A stretch of 64,000 bases of DNA, taken from Rugamonas sp. A1-17 (GTDB lineage: Bacteria > Pseudomonadota > Gammaproteobacteria > Burkholderiales > Burkholderiaceae_D). Under the pieces are notes generated by a model, which searched no databases, had not been told where the DNA came from, and saw only the letters and a program-made list of their open reading frames with translations. This document shows positions 1 to 8,480 of this stretch, piece by piece (positions within the stretch are counted from its first letter, which is position 1; the number at the start of each line of letters is the position of its first letter). The translations under genes and the position numbers were made by a program. The DNA lies in contig JAJLPB010000023.1 in assembly GCA_025548565.1 (NCBI GenBank), positions 1 to 64,000 of the forward strand, written 5' to 3'.

Positions 1-1337
1 TGGTCGGCTTTGTCGAGCCGATGCAGGTGTCGGGCCGCGTCACGCGCGTGGCCGGGCTGGTGATGGAGGCGGTCGGCCTGCGCCTGGCCGTGGGCGCCGC
101 CTGCACCGTGCCGCTGCCGTCGGGCGGCAAGATCGAGGCCGAAGTGGTCGGCTTCGAGGGCGAAAAACTATTCCTGATGCCGCAAAGCGACGTCGAGGGC
201 GTGGTGCCCGGCACCCGCGTGTTCCCGGTCGAGCCGGCCATTCCCCGGCCCGGCACCGTCAACCACCCGCGCCGCCGCCCCAGCGACCGCGCGCGCCACC
301 TGCCGGTCGGCCCCGAACTGCTGGGCCGCGTGCTGGACGGCGCCGGCCGCCCGCTCGACAACCTCGGCCCGCTGCACGCCAGCGATAGCGCCCCCATTAA
401 CACCCGCCCCGCCAACCCGCTGGGCCGCGCGCCGATCACCGAGACGCTGGACGTGGGTGTGCGCTCGATCAACGCCATGCTGACCGTCGGCCGTGGCCAG
501 CGCATGGGCCTGTTCGCCGGCTCCGGCGTCGGCAAGTCCGTGCTGCTGGGCATGATGGCGCGCTACACCGAGGCCGACATCATCGTGGTCGGCCTGATCG
601 GCGAACGGGGCCGCGAGGTCAAGGAATTCATCGAGCAGATCCTGGGCGAGGAAGGCCTGGCCCGCTCCGTGGTCGTGGCGGCCCCGGCCGACACGCCGCC
701 GCTGATGCGCCTGCAAGGCGCAGCCTACGCCACCGCGATCGCCGAGCACTTCCGCGACAAGGGCCAGAACGTGCTGCTGATCATGGATTCGCTGACCCGC
801 TACGCGATGGCGCAACGCGAGATCGCGCTGGCCATCGGCGAACCGCCGGCCACCAAGGGCTATCCGCCGTCGGTGTTCGCCAAGCTGCCGATCCTGGTCG
901 AGCGCGCCGGCAACGGCGAGATGGGCGGCGGCTCGATCACCGCCTTCTACACCGTGCTGACCGAGGGCGACGACCAGCAGGATCCGATCGCCGACTCGGC
1001 GCGCGCCATCCTCGACGGCCACATCGTGCTCAACCGCCGCCTGGCCGAGGCCGGCCACTACCCCGCCATCGACATCGAACAATCGATCAGCCGGGCCATG
1101 CACTCGATCACCTCGCACGAGCACCAGACCCGCTCGCGCCACCTGAAGCAGCTGTTCTCGCGCTACGAGCGCAGCCGCGACCTGATCAGCGTCGGCGCCT
1201 ACGCGCCCGGCAGCGATCCGGTGCTCGACCAGGCCATCCAGTTGCATGACCGGATAGAGAATTTCCTCCAGCAGCAAATCACCGAACGGGTGACCATGGG
1301 CGAGAGCTTGGCCCAACTTACCTCTCTATTCGACTGA
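1..1337 (+). CDS. fliI: Flagellar export ATPase FliI (5' end outside window)
   Basis: Cytoplasmic F1-beta-like ATPase that energises flagellar type III export with FliH and FliJ. The frame stays open to the left edge (residues VGFVEP precede the first visible Met at 21), so the true start lies upstream. Numbering from that Met, the Walker A motif GSGVGKS is at about residues 167-173. The Walker B-like [11 protein letters not shown] follows, then the family-typical [14 protein letters not shown] and the C-terminal export-specific region. fliJ starts 36 bp downstream, as is normal for the operon. No frameshift is visible, and the identification is secure. Confidence 0.97.
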   Translation, partial: VGFVEPMQVSGRVTRVAGLVMEAVGLRLAVGAACTVPLPSGGKIEAEVVGFEGEKLFLMPQSDVEGVVPGTRVFPVEPAIPRPGTVNHPRRRPSDRARHLPVGPELLGRVLDGAGRPLDNLGPLHASDSAPINTRPANPLGRAPITETLDVGVRSINAMLTVGRGQRMGLFAGSGVGKSVLLGMMARYTEADIIVVGLIGERGREVKEFIEQILGEEGLARSVVVAAPADTPPLMRLQGAAYATAIAEHFRDKGQNVLLIMDSLTRYAMAQREIALAIGEPPATKGYPPSVFAKLPILVERAGNGEMGGGSITAFYTVLTEGDDQQDPIADSARAILDGHIVLNRRLAEAGHYPAIDIEQSISRAMHSITSHEHQTRSRHLKQLFSRYERSRDLISVGAYAPGSDPVLDQAIQLHDRIENFLQQQITERVTMGESLAQLTSLFD

Positions 1338-1373
1338 TTGACGCCGGCAACAGCCACCTATAATTGACGCATC

Positions 1374-1814
1374 ATGGCTTCCAAAGCGCAACTTGAAACA
1401 CTGATGGACCTGGCGCGGCGGGAAACCGACGACGCCGCCAAGCGGCTGGGCGCTTCGCTCAAGGCCGTGGACGAGGCCAAGCAGAAGCACCAGATGCTGG
1501 TCGGCTATCGCGACGAGTATGCGAAACGCTTCGAGGCGGCGCAGCAGGCCGGCATCACGCCCATGGCTTACCGCAATTTCCAGGCTTTCATGGAAAAGCT
1601 GGACGTGGCGGTCAAGGGCCAGCTGGACATGATCAAGCACGCCGAGTACCGCAGCGAGCAGGAGAAGTCCGCGTGGCAGGCCAGCGAACGCAAGCGCATG
1701 TCCTACTCCACCCTGAACGACCGGGCGGCGGCCGAGGCGCTCAAGCTGGAAAACAAGCGCGACCAGAAGCAGATGGACGAACACGCAGCACGGCAGGCGT
1801 ATTACAAACGCTGA
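1374..1814 (+). CDS. fliJ: Flagellar export chaperone FliJ
   Basis: Small charged protein of 146 residues, predicted almost wholly helical and coiled coil (many Lys, Glu, Gln and Ala, with no membrane segment). FliJ acts as the stalk of the FliI ATPase ring and as a general chaperone of the export apparatus. The call rests on length, composition and position between fliI and fliK, because FliJ sequences diverge widely. The spacer before it holds TTGACG (1338) and TATAAT (1359) only 15 bp apart, ending very close to the start codon, so a promoter there is doubtful. Confidence 0.9.
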   Translation: MASKAQLETLMDLARRETDDAAKRLGASLKAVDEAKQKHQMLVGYRDEYAKRFEAAQQAGITPMAYRNFQAFMEKLDVAVKGQLDMIKHAEYRSEQEKSAWQASERKRMSYSTLNDRAAAEALKLENKRDQKQMDEHAARQAYYKR

Positions 1815-1847
1815 CATTCAGACGCAACCAACCGACACGGCGCGATC

Positions 1848-3509
1848 ATGCAAACCCCGAATCTTCAAATTCCCACTCTGAACGCCAACGCAGTGGCGGC
1901 GCCCAAGGTCAACCTGAATCTGAACGCCGGCGGCGGCGACAACTCCTTCCAGCGCGCCCTGTCGCGCGAAATGGACCAGCGCCAGGCCGGCAACGCCAGC
2001 AACGGCCCGGCCATCGTCGCCAAGGCGCCCGAGCGCCCCGCCGCCTCGCGTTCGTCCGCGCCCAAGCCGGCCGAGCAGGCCAAGCCCGCCCCGTCCCAGA
2101 ACCAGCAGGCCGACGCCGCCGACAGCAACCAGGCCGTCGCCAGGAATGACAGCCAGCCGGCGCCAGCCGCGCCAGCCTCCGCCAAGAACAGCAGCAAGGA
2201 CGGCAACGCCAGCGCGGACGATTCCGCAGCCAGCGCGGCCAGCGATGCGCAAGCGGCCGCCGAGGCCGATCCGGTGGCCGACATGCTGGCCCTGGTAGCC
2301 GCCTTCAATCAACCCGCGGCACCAGCCGCCGCGCCGGTCGCCAGCGCGGCCGACGCCTCGGCCGGCAATGCCGCCGGCGCCGTGAGCGCCGCCGCCCTGG
2401 CCGCCGAAGCCGCCGCTGCGGCAGCCGCTGCCTCCACCGCCGCAACCGGCGCGGGCGCCGACGACACGGCCGCCACCGCCTTGGACGCCAACGCCACCGC
2501 CGCCCTGCCCGCCGCCGCCACGCTGGACGCCGACACGCTGAAAACCGCCCAGGCCGGCGCGGATGCCAACGCCGCCGCCGATTTCAAGGCCGCCCTGACA
2601 AAAGCCGGCTCGGCCGCGCAAACCGCCGCCGACGCGGCAGCGGCAGCCGCCAAGGCAGCAGCCGCCAGCGCCACGGCCGGCGCGACCGTCGCCGCCGCGA
2701 GCGTGGCCGCCAAGCCCGCCGTCACCGACAACAAGCCGGTCAGCGCCGTGCCGGACGGCCCGGTCATCGACACCCTGTCCGACACCACCGACGCCGCGCC
2801 CGCCACCCCGGCCGAACCTGCCGCGCCGATCAAGGCCGGCCCCGGCATGGAAAAGCCGGCCGACGTGGCCCACGCCACGCCGCGCCAGTCCGATCCGCTG
2901 CAGCCCGTGTTCAACGGCAAGAACACCCTGCCGACCGAGGCCGCGCCGGTACTGAAGGAAACCGCCCCGGCCATCACCATCGCGCCGACCGCGCAATCGG
3001 CGCTGGAGGCGGCCAAGGCGGCCGTCACCGCCGTGCCGACGGACAAGCTCAGCAGCCGCGTCGGCACCCAGGCCTGGGACCAGCAACTGGGCCAGAAGAT
3101 CATCTTCATGGCGGCCGGCGGCGAGCAGAGCGCCACCATGGAATTGAATCCGCCCGACCTTGGCCCGCTGCAGGTCGTGCTGAGCGTGAACAAGGACCAG
3201 GCCACCGCAGCCTTCAGCTCGGCCCAGCCGGAGGTGCGCCAGGCGCTCGAGGCGGCCATGCCCAAGCTGCGCGAGATGATGAGCGATGCCGGCATCCAGC
3301 TGGGCAACGCCACCGTCTCGGCCGGCATGTCTGACCAGAACAACGGCTTCAACCAGCAGGCCAGCTCGGCGCAGCACAGCGGCGGCAATGGCGGCGGCGG
3401 CCGCTCCGGCGCCGGCTTCGGCGGCGACAGCGGCGGCACCGTGGACGTGCCGCGCAGCGCCCCGCCGGCGCGCCGCGTGCCGGCCGGCGCGGTCGACACC
3501 TTCGCCTGA
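1848..3509 (+). CDS. fliK: Flagellar hook-length control protein FliK
   Basis: Protein of 553 residues. The first 350 or so are an Ala/Pro/Asp-rich low-complexity ruler region, consistent with FliK acting as an exported molecular ruler that sets hook length. The conserved C-terminal hook-control domain spans roughly residues 400-510 and includes ELNPPDLGPLQV, the family's best-kept motif, which interacts with FlhB to switch substrate specificity. The tail is Gly/Ser-rich. A hairpin terminator follows, so fliI-J-K may form a transcription unit separate from fliL-R. Confidence 0.95.
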   Translation: MQTPNLQIPTLNANAVAAPKVNLNLNAGGGDNSFQRALSREMDQRQAGNASNGPAIVAKAPERPAASRSSAPKPAEQAKPAPSQNQQADAADSNQAVARNDSQPAPAAPASAKNSSKDGNASADDSAASAASDAQAAAEADPVADMLALVAAFNQPAAPAAAPVASAADASAGNAAGAVSAAALAAEAAAAAAAASTAATGAGADDTAATALDANATAALPAAATLDADTLKTAQAGADANAAADFKAALTKAGSAAQTAADAAAAAAKAAAASATAGATVAAASVAAKPAVTDNKPVSAVPDGPVIDTLSDTTDAAPATPAEPAAPIKAGPGMEKPADVAHATPRQSDPLQPVFNGKNTLPTEAAPVLKETAPAITIAPTAQSALEAAKAAVTAVPTDKLSSRVGTQAWDQQLGQKIIFMAAGGEQSATMELNPPDLGPLQVVLSVNKDQATAAFSSAQPEVRQALEAAMPKLREMMSDAGIQLGNATVSAGMSDQNNGFNQQASSAQHSGGNGGGGRSGAGFGGDSGGTVDVPRSAPPARRVPAGAVDTFA

Positions 3510-3528
3510 TCCGCCAGCGGCCGCGACG

Positions 3529-3563
3529 AAAACCGGGACCGGCCACCCAGCCTTCCCGGTTTT
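3529..3563 (+). terminator. Rho-independent terminator after fliK
   Basis: A perfect 10-bp stem (AAAACCGGGA at 3529-3538 with TCCCGGTTTT at 3554-3563) is followed by a T-rich run (TGTTGTTTGTT). It lies 20 bp after the fliK stop, and fliL starts about 130 bp further on. Confidence 0.8.
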
Positions 3564-3653
3564 GTTGTTTGTTCCACTACGGAAACGTCAAGCAGCACCC
3601 GGATCGCCCCTCTTTTCGACGTATGCGATGCCGCAGTCCCGACCGATAATGAC

Positions 3654-3661
3654 ATAATGGC
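3654..3661 (+). promoter_or_regulatory. ATAATGGC promoter-like motif before fliL
   Basis: ATAATGGC lies 35 bp before the fliL start. The same octamer occurs upstream of flhB and flhF. It may be a -10 element of early flagellar promoters. No good -35 element is visible, so an activator may be needed. This is inference from a motif shared within the window. Confidence 0.35.
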
Positions 3662-3696
3662 GTCATGTTCCACTTCCGCATCATGCAAGGGCAATT

Positions 3697-4239
3697 TTGA
3701 AAGCGAACCCAAAAATGAAAGCCGATCAGAAAGTTGAAGCAGCGCCAGCGGGCGGCGGCAGCAAAAAACTGATCATCATCATCCTGGCGGTGGTCCTGGT
3801 ACTGGGCGCGGCCGGCGGCGGTGCGGCCTGGTTCTTCCTGCATGACAAGGGCGACGCGGCCGAGGAAGAGGCGCCGGCCAAGAACAAGCACAAGAACGCC
3901 AAGAAGGCCAAGGCCGGTCCGCCGGAATATGTGGCGGTCGATCCGTTCACGGTCAACCTGCAGCCGGGCGACAACGGCGCCGACCAGTACCTGCAGATCG
4001 CCTTCACGCTGGAAGTGGGCGGGCTGGAGGAGAAGGAAAACGTCAAGAACAACATGGCCAAAGTGCGCAGCCGCATGCTGTTGCTGCTGTCGAGCAAGCG
4101 CGCCGTGGACATCAACACGCCGGATGGCAAGGTCCAGCTGGCCAAGGAAATCATCGCCCAGCTCAAGGAACCCTTCGAGGACCGCGGCTCGCCGCAGGAC
4201 ATCGAGGATGTGCTGTTCACTTCGTTTATCATTCAGTAA
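3697..4239 (+). CDS. fliL: Flagellar basal-body protein FliL
   Basis: Protein of 180 residues. It has a short charged cytoplasmic N-terminus, one membrane segment at about residues 22-46, a Lys/Ala-rich linker, and a periplasmic FliL domain ending in VLFTSFIIQ, typical of the family. FliL surrounds the stator units and supports motor torque. The TTG start at 3697 is preferred because AAGGG sits 6-9 bp before it. The ATG at 3715 has no such site and would shorten the protein by six residues. Confidence 0.95.
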   Translation: MKANPKMKADQKVEAAPAGGGSKKLIIIILAVVLVLGAAGGGAAWFFLHDKGDAAEEEAPAKNKHKNAKKAKAGPPEYVAVDPFTVNLQPGDNGADQYLQIAFTLEVGGLEEKENVKNNMAKVRSRMLLLLSSKRAVDINTPDGKVQLAKEIIAQLKEPFEDRGSPQDIEDVLFTSFIIQ

Positions 4240-4250
4240 GTTAGAAAGTC

Positions 4251-5231
4251 ATGGCTGATAATTTTCTCTCCCAGGAAGAAGTCGATGCCCTTCTGAAGGG
4301 CGTCAACGGCGACCAGGACGACGTCCAGGCGCAGGAAGACGTCGCGGGAGTACGAACGTATAACCTGGCCACCCAGGAACGTATCGTCCGCGGGCGCATG
4401 CCGACGCTGGAGATTATCAACGAGCGCTTCGCCCGCCTGTTGCGGGTCGGCCTGTTCAACTTCCTGCGCCGCAGCGCCGAGGTGTCGGTGGGCTCGGTGC
4501 GGGTCTCCAAGTATTCCGAGTTCATCCGCAACCTGGTGGTGCCGACCAACCTCAACCTGGTGCACATGAAGCCGCTGCGCGGCACCGCGCTGATGGTGTT
4601 CGACCCGGGCCTGGTGTTCCTGCTGGTGGACAATCTGTTCGGCGGCGACGGCCGCTTCCACACCCGCGTCGAGGGCCGCGACTTCACCCAGACCGAGCAG
4701 CGCATCATCCTGCGCATCCTGGACATCGTGTTCGAGGCCTACACCAAGTCGTGGGAGCCGGTCTATCCGGTCGAGTTCGAGTACATCCGCTCGGAAATGA
4801 ACACGCAGTTCGCCAACATCGCCACGCCCAACGAGGTGGTGGTGGCGTCGACCTTCACGGTGGAGCTGGGATCGGTCTCCGGCCAGATCCACTTCTGCAT
4901 GCCCTACTCGATGATCGAGCCGATCCGCGATTCGCTGACCTCCAGCCTGCAGGGCGAGGCGCTGGAAGTGGACAAGCGCTGGATCCGCCTGATGACGCAG
5001 CAGATCCAGATCGCCGAGGTGGAGCTGGTCGCCTCGCTGGGCACGGCCAAGGTCAATTTCGACGAGATCCTCAACATGCGCGTGGGCGACATCATCCCGC
5101 TGCACATCCCGGAAATGATCTCGGCCACCGTCGACGGCGTGCCGGTCATGGATTGCAGCTACGGCGTGATGAACGGACAATACGCGCTGAAGGTGGAGAA
5201 ATTGCTCGCCAATGCCGATAACATCAAATAA
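4251..5231 (+). CDS. fliM: Flagellar motor switch protein FliM
   Basis: C-ring protein of 326 residues. The N-terminal LSQEEVDALLKGV is the CheY-P binding peptide and is nearly the family consensus. A CheC-like middle domain follows (containing GGDGRFHTRVEGRDFTQTEQR), and a C-terminal SpoA domain binds FliN. It sits 11 bp after fliL and 44 bp before fliN, so it is part of the fliL-R operon. Confidence 0.98.
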   Translation: MADNFLSQEEVDALLKGVNGDQDDVQAQEDVAGVRTYNLATQERIVRGRMPTLEIINERFARLLRVGLFNFLRRSAEVSVGSVRVSKYSEFIRNLVVPTNLNLVHMKPLRGTALMVFDPGLVFLLVDNLFGGDGRFHTRVEGRDFTQTEQRIILRILDIVFEAYTKSWEPVYPVEFEYIRSEMNTQFANIATPNEVVVASTFTVELGSVSGQIHFCMPYSMIEPIRDSLTSSLQGEALEVDKRWIRLMTQQIQIAEVELVASLGTAKVNFDEILNMRVGDIIPLHIPEMISATVDGVPVMDCSYGVMNGQYALKVEKLLANADNIK

Positions 5232-5275
5232 CGCCGGCGCAACCGCCGCCGGTGACCGCAATACAGGAGAGAAGC

Positions 5276-5701
5276 ATGTCGGATAATCAAGACGATACGA
5301 TGGACGACGACCCATGGGGCGCGGCCATCGCCGAACAGGCGCAGGCCGAGGCGGCCGCGCTGGAAAAGCAGCAGGCCCAGGCGGCCAGCGCCGCCGTGTT
5401 CACGGACTTTTCCAGCACGCCGAGCAAGACCGAAACCCATAACGATATCGACTTCATCCTCGATATCCCGGTGCAGCTCACGGTCGAGCTGGGCCGCACC
5501 AAGATCGCCATCAAGAACCTGCTGCAACTGGCGCAGGGCTCGGTGGTGGAACTGGACGGCCTGGCCGGCGAGCCGATGGACGTGCTGGTCAACGGTTGCC
5601 TGATCGCCCAGGGCGAGGTGGTGGTGGTCAACGACAAGTTCGGTATCCGCCTGACCGACATCATCACGCCGTCCGAACGTATCAGAAAACTGAATAAATG
5701 A
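5276..5701 (+). CDS. fliN: Flagellar motor switch protein FliN
   Basis: C-ring protein of 141 residues with an acidic N-terminal tail (DNQDDTMDDDPWG) and a C-terminal SpoA domain from about residue 55 (IDFILDIPVQLTVELGRTK to the end). The ATG at 5276 is chosen because AGGAGA lies 5-10 bp before it. An upstream in-frame GTG at 5252 lacks a ribosome site. The stop overlaps the fliO start as ATGA, which suggests translational coupling. Confidence 0.97.
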   Translation: MSDNQDDTMDDDPWGAAIAEQAQAEAAALEKQQAQAASAAVFTDFSSTPSKTETHNDIDFILDIPVQLTVELGRTKIAIKNLLQLAQGSVVELDGLAGEPMDVLVNGCLIAQGEVVVVNDKFGIRLTDIITPSERIRKLNK

Positions 5702-6411
5702 AGCACGGACTGACCTCAACCCTGATCCTCGCGGCGGCCCTGGCCGCCGCGCCTGCAATGGCCCAGCGCAGCGTGTCGGGCACCATCGGCGGCCAGCACG
5801 CGGCCAGCGCAGCGGCCATGGCCGCGCCGCCGGCCGCCGCCGCTCCGGCCGCAGCGCCTGCCGCTCCGGCGGTTGCCACCGCCGCCCCTGCCGCCTCCGC
5901 CGTGACCGTTGCTCCAGCCACCACGGCCGCCGGCACGACGGCCGCGCCAGCACCCGGCGCTGCGGCCGATGCGCCCGCCTCCGTGGCAGCGGCGTCCGCG
6001 CCCGGCCCGGCGGCGCCGTCCGGCCCGCTGGCGATGACCATCCCCACCCCGCAACCAGCCGCCACCTCGCCCGGCGGCGGCCTGCTGCAATCGCTGTTCG
6101 CGCTGATGTTCGTGGTGGCGCTGATGCTCGGCGCGGCCTGGTTCCTGAAGCGTTTTGGCCCGAAGAACTTCGGCGGCGGCAACAGCAACGTCAAGCTGGT
6201 CGGCGCGCTCAGCGTCGGCGCGCGCGAGCGCATCCTGGTGGTGGAAGTGGGCGAACAATGGATCGTGGTGGGCGCCTCGCCCGGCCGCATGAACGCGCTG
6301 GCCACCATGCCGCGCCAGGAAAGCAGCGAACCGGCCGCCACGGCCGCGCTGCCGACCGCCAACTTCGCCGAATGGTTCAAACAAACGATCGAAAAACGCA
6401 ATGGCAAATAA
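5698..6411 (+). CDS. fliO: Flagellar biosynthesis protein FliO
   Basis: Protein of 237 residues. It has an N-terminal hydrophobic signal-like segment ending in AMAQ, a long Ala/Pro-rich periplasmic region (about residues 35-125), one membrane segment ([21 protein letters not shown], about 130-151) and a cytoplasmic FliO domain ([21 protein letters not shown]). FliO assists assembly of the FliP ring of the export gate. The Ala/Pro stretch is longer than in enteric FliO. It overlaps fliN by 4 bp and fliP by 11 bp. Confidence 0.93.
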   Translation: MKHGLTSTLILAAALAAAPAMAQRSVSGTIGGQHAASAAAMAAPPAAAAPAAAPAAPAVATAAPAASAVTVAPATTAAGTTAAPAPGAAADAPASVAAASAPGPAAPSGPLAMTIPTPQPAATSPGGGLLQSLFALMFVVALMLGAAWFLKRFGPKNFGGGNSNVKLVGALSVGARERILVVEVGEQWIVVGASPGRMNALATMPRQESSEPAATAALPTANFAEWFKQTIEKRNGK

Positions 6412-7177
6412 GCAGGCCGGCCTCACCCCGGCCACGGCCGTCAAATCCCTGTTGATGCTGGCCGCGCTGGCCCTGCCGCTCGCGGCCGGCGCCGATTCGA
6501 GCATCGGCATCCCGGCCTTCAACGCTACCCCGGCGCCGGGCGGCGGCACCAGCTACACGCTGCCGATCCAGACCATGCTGCTGATGACGGCGCTGACCTT
6601 CATCCCGGCCGCGCTGCTGCTGATGACCAGCTTCACCCGCATCATCATCGTGCTGTCGCTGCTGCGCCAGGCGCTGGGCACGCAGTCGGCCCCGCCCAAC
6701 CAGGTGATGGTCGGGCTGGCGCTGTTCCTGACCCTGTTCGTCATGGGCCCCACCTTCGACAAGATCTATACCGAGGCCTACCGGCCGCTGCAGGAAAACA
6801 AGATCAACATGAGTGTGGCCATGGACAAGGGCGCGGCACCGTTAAAAACTTTCATGATGAAGCAAACCCGGCAGGCCGACCTGGCCTTGTTCGTGAAACT
6901 GTCGCGCAGTCCCGCGCTGCAGGGGCCGGAAGACGTGCCGCTGCGCATCCTGGTGCCGGCCTTCGTCACCAGCGAGCTCAAAACCGCATTTCAAATCGGC
7001 TTCGCCATCTTCATTCCATTTCTGATTATCGACATGGTGGTCGCCTCTGTACTGATGTCGATGGGGATGATGATGATGTCGCCGGCCGTGATCTCGCTGC
7101 CGTTCAAGCTGATGCTGTTCGTGCTGGTGGACGGCTGGCAACTGCTGCTGGGCTCGCTGGCCCAGAGCTTTTACTAG
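6401..7177 (+). CDS. fliP: Flagellar export gate protein FliP
   Basis: Membrane protein of 258 residues and the core subunit of the FliP5-FliQ4-FliR1 export gate. An N-terminal cleavable-type signal (about residues 15-32) is followed by membrane segments. It contains the FliP hallmarks [31 protein letters not shown] and, near the C-terminus, [25 protein letters not shown]. The start lies inside the end of fliO, and fliQ follows after 9 bp. Confidence 0.98.
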   Translation: MANKQAGLTPATAVKSLLMLAALALPLAAGADSSIGIPAFNATPAPGGGTSYTLPIQTMLLMTALTFIPAALLLMTSFTRIIIVLSLLRQALGTQSAPPNQVMVGLALFLTLFVMGPTFDKIYTEAYRPLQENKINMSVAMDKGAAPLKTFMMKQTRQADLALFVKLSRSPALQGPEDVPLRILVPAFVTSELKTAFQIGFAIFIPFLIIDMVVASVLMSMGMMMMSPAVISLPFKLMLFVLVDGWQLLLGSLAQSFY

Positions 7178-7186
7178 GAGCGCGCC

Positions 7187-7456
7187 ATGACACCCGAAAG
7201 CGTGATGACGATGGGCCGCCACGCCATGGAGGTGACGCTGATGATCGCCGCCCCCATGCTGCTGGTGGCGCTGATCATCGGCCTGGTGGTCAGCATCTTC
7301 CAGGCCGCCACCCAGATCAACGAGGCGACGCTGTCCTTCATCCCCAAGCTGGTCGGCATCTTCGTGGCGCTGGTGGTGGCCGGCCCGTGGATGCTGGCGG
7401 TCATGCTCGACTACATGCGCGAGATCTTCGGCGGCATCCCCGGCCTGGTCGGCTAG
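7187..7456 (+). CDS. fliQ: Flagellar export gate protein FliQ
   Basis: Short membrane protein of 89 residues with two hydrophobic hairpin helices (about 16-40 and 50-75). It contains the family sequence ISIFQAATQINEATLSFIPKL, seen here with V for the first I. Four copies pack around the FliP-FliR gate. AGGAG lies 5 bp before the ATG. Confidence 0.97.
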   Translation: MTPESVMTMGRHAMEVTLMIAAPMLLVALIIGLVVSIFQAATQINEATLSFIPKLVGIFVALVVAGPWMLAVMLDYMREIFGGIPGLVG

Positions 7457-7479
7457 ACACTTTGCCAATATGTAACAAT

Positions 7480-7509
7480 TTACGATTCGCTAAGAAGTTG
7501 TTTTAAAAT
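7480..7509 (+). promoter_or_regulatory. Possible sigma-70 promoter before fliR
   Basis: The 96-bp gap between fliQ and fliR is clearly AT-rich against the GC-rich genes around it. TTACGA (7480) and TAAAAT (7504) are 18 bp apart. It may be an internal promoter or merely AT-rich spacer, since neighbouring operon gaps are under 15 bp. Confidence 0.25.
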
Positions 7510-7552
7510 AAGAAGGTTGATGCTCGGTGGAAATAAATAGGGAAAACGCCTC

Positions 7553-8395
7553 ATGATTTCGTTCTCCACTGCCGATATCAATCTGTGGATCGCCGGTTTG
7601 CTGTGGCCGCTGACCCGCATCCTGGGCTTGCTGGCGGCGTCTCCGCTGTTCGGCAACTCCAGCGTGCCGGCCAGCGTCAAGATCAGCCTGGGGGTGTTGC
7701 TGGCCATGGTGGTGGCGCCGGCCGTGCCGCCGCTGCCGGCCGCCGATCCGACCTCGCTGGCCGGGTTGCTGATCGTGCTGCAGGAAATGCTGGTCGGGCT
7801 GGCGATGGGCTTCAGCATCCGCATCGTGTTCGCGGCGGTGGAGATGGCGGGAGAAATCTCCAGTTTGACCATGGGCCTGGGGTTCGCGACGTTTTTCGAC
7901 CCCAACACCCAGGGCCGCTCGTCGGCGATCAGCCAGTTCCTGGCGCTGGTGGCGACCATGACGTTTTTGGCCGTCAACGCCCACCTGGTGCTGCTGTCGG
8001 CGCTGGTGGAGAGTTTTTACACGCTGCCGGTGTCGGCCTCGCCGGTGTACGGGGGCGGGTTCAAGCAGCTGGCCGACTGGGGCGGCAAGATTTTCAGCAC
8101 CGGTGTGCAGCTGTCGCTGCCCATCGTGGCGGCTTTACTGATTACCAACGTCGCGCTGGGCATCCTGACACGCGCGGCGCCGCAACTGAATTTGTTTGGG
8201 ATCGGATTTCCGATCACCTTAGGTGTAGGTTTGCTGGTCATCGCCATGACACTCCCGTACCTGGCGACGCCCGTGCAAAACCTGTTTTTGGATGGCATAG
8301 AACGCGCGCGGCTGATGCCGCGGACGTGGTCGCAGCGCCCCCCGACGGCTCCGCCGGCAAGCTTGCCGGTTCGACCTCCAGGGCCGCGGCCATAG
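7553..8395 (+). CDS. fliR: Flagellar export gate protein FliR
   Basis: Integral membrane protein of 280 residues with about six hydrophobic segments. It caps the FliP-FliQ export gate. Family features include LNLWIAGLLWPLTRILGLLAASPLF at the N-terminus (here INLW) and LVLLSALVESFYTLPV in the middle. The last 25 residues (PRTWSQRPPTAPPAS to the end) are Pro-rich and not membrane-like, making the protein about 20 residues longer than usual. It closes the fli block. The giant repeat gene follows after 85 bp. Confidence 0.97.
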   Translation: MISFSTADINLWIAGLLWPLTRILGLLAASPLFGNSSVPASVKISLGVLLAMVVAPAVPPLPAADPTSLAGLLIVLQEMLVGLAMGFSIRIVFAAVEMAGEISSLTMGLGFATFFDPNTQGRSSAISQFLALVATMTFLAVNAHLVLLSALVESFYTLPVSASPVYGGGFKQLADWGGKIFSTGVQLSLPIVAALLITNVALGILTRAAPQLNLFGIGFPITLGVGLLVIAMTLPYLATPVQNLFLDGIERARLMPRTWSQRPPTAPPASLPVRPPGPRP

Positions 8396-8480
8396 CGAAA
8401 TTCAATAGCCAGCCAGTGATTTTTGGTTTCCATGAGGCAATTATGCGCGTATCATGGGAGCTCCCCGGGAGAACAATGCA

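Noticed and set aside
1338-1364. Promoter TTGACG/TATAAT before fliJ
   Set aside because: The spacer is only 15 bp and the start codon follows the -10 by 9 bp, which would leave almost no leader. Kept only as a remark.
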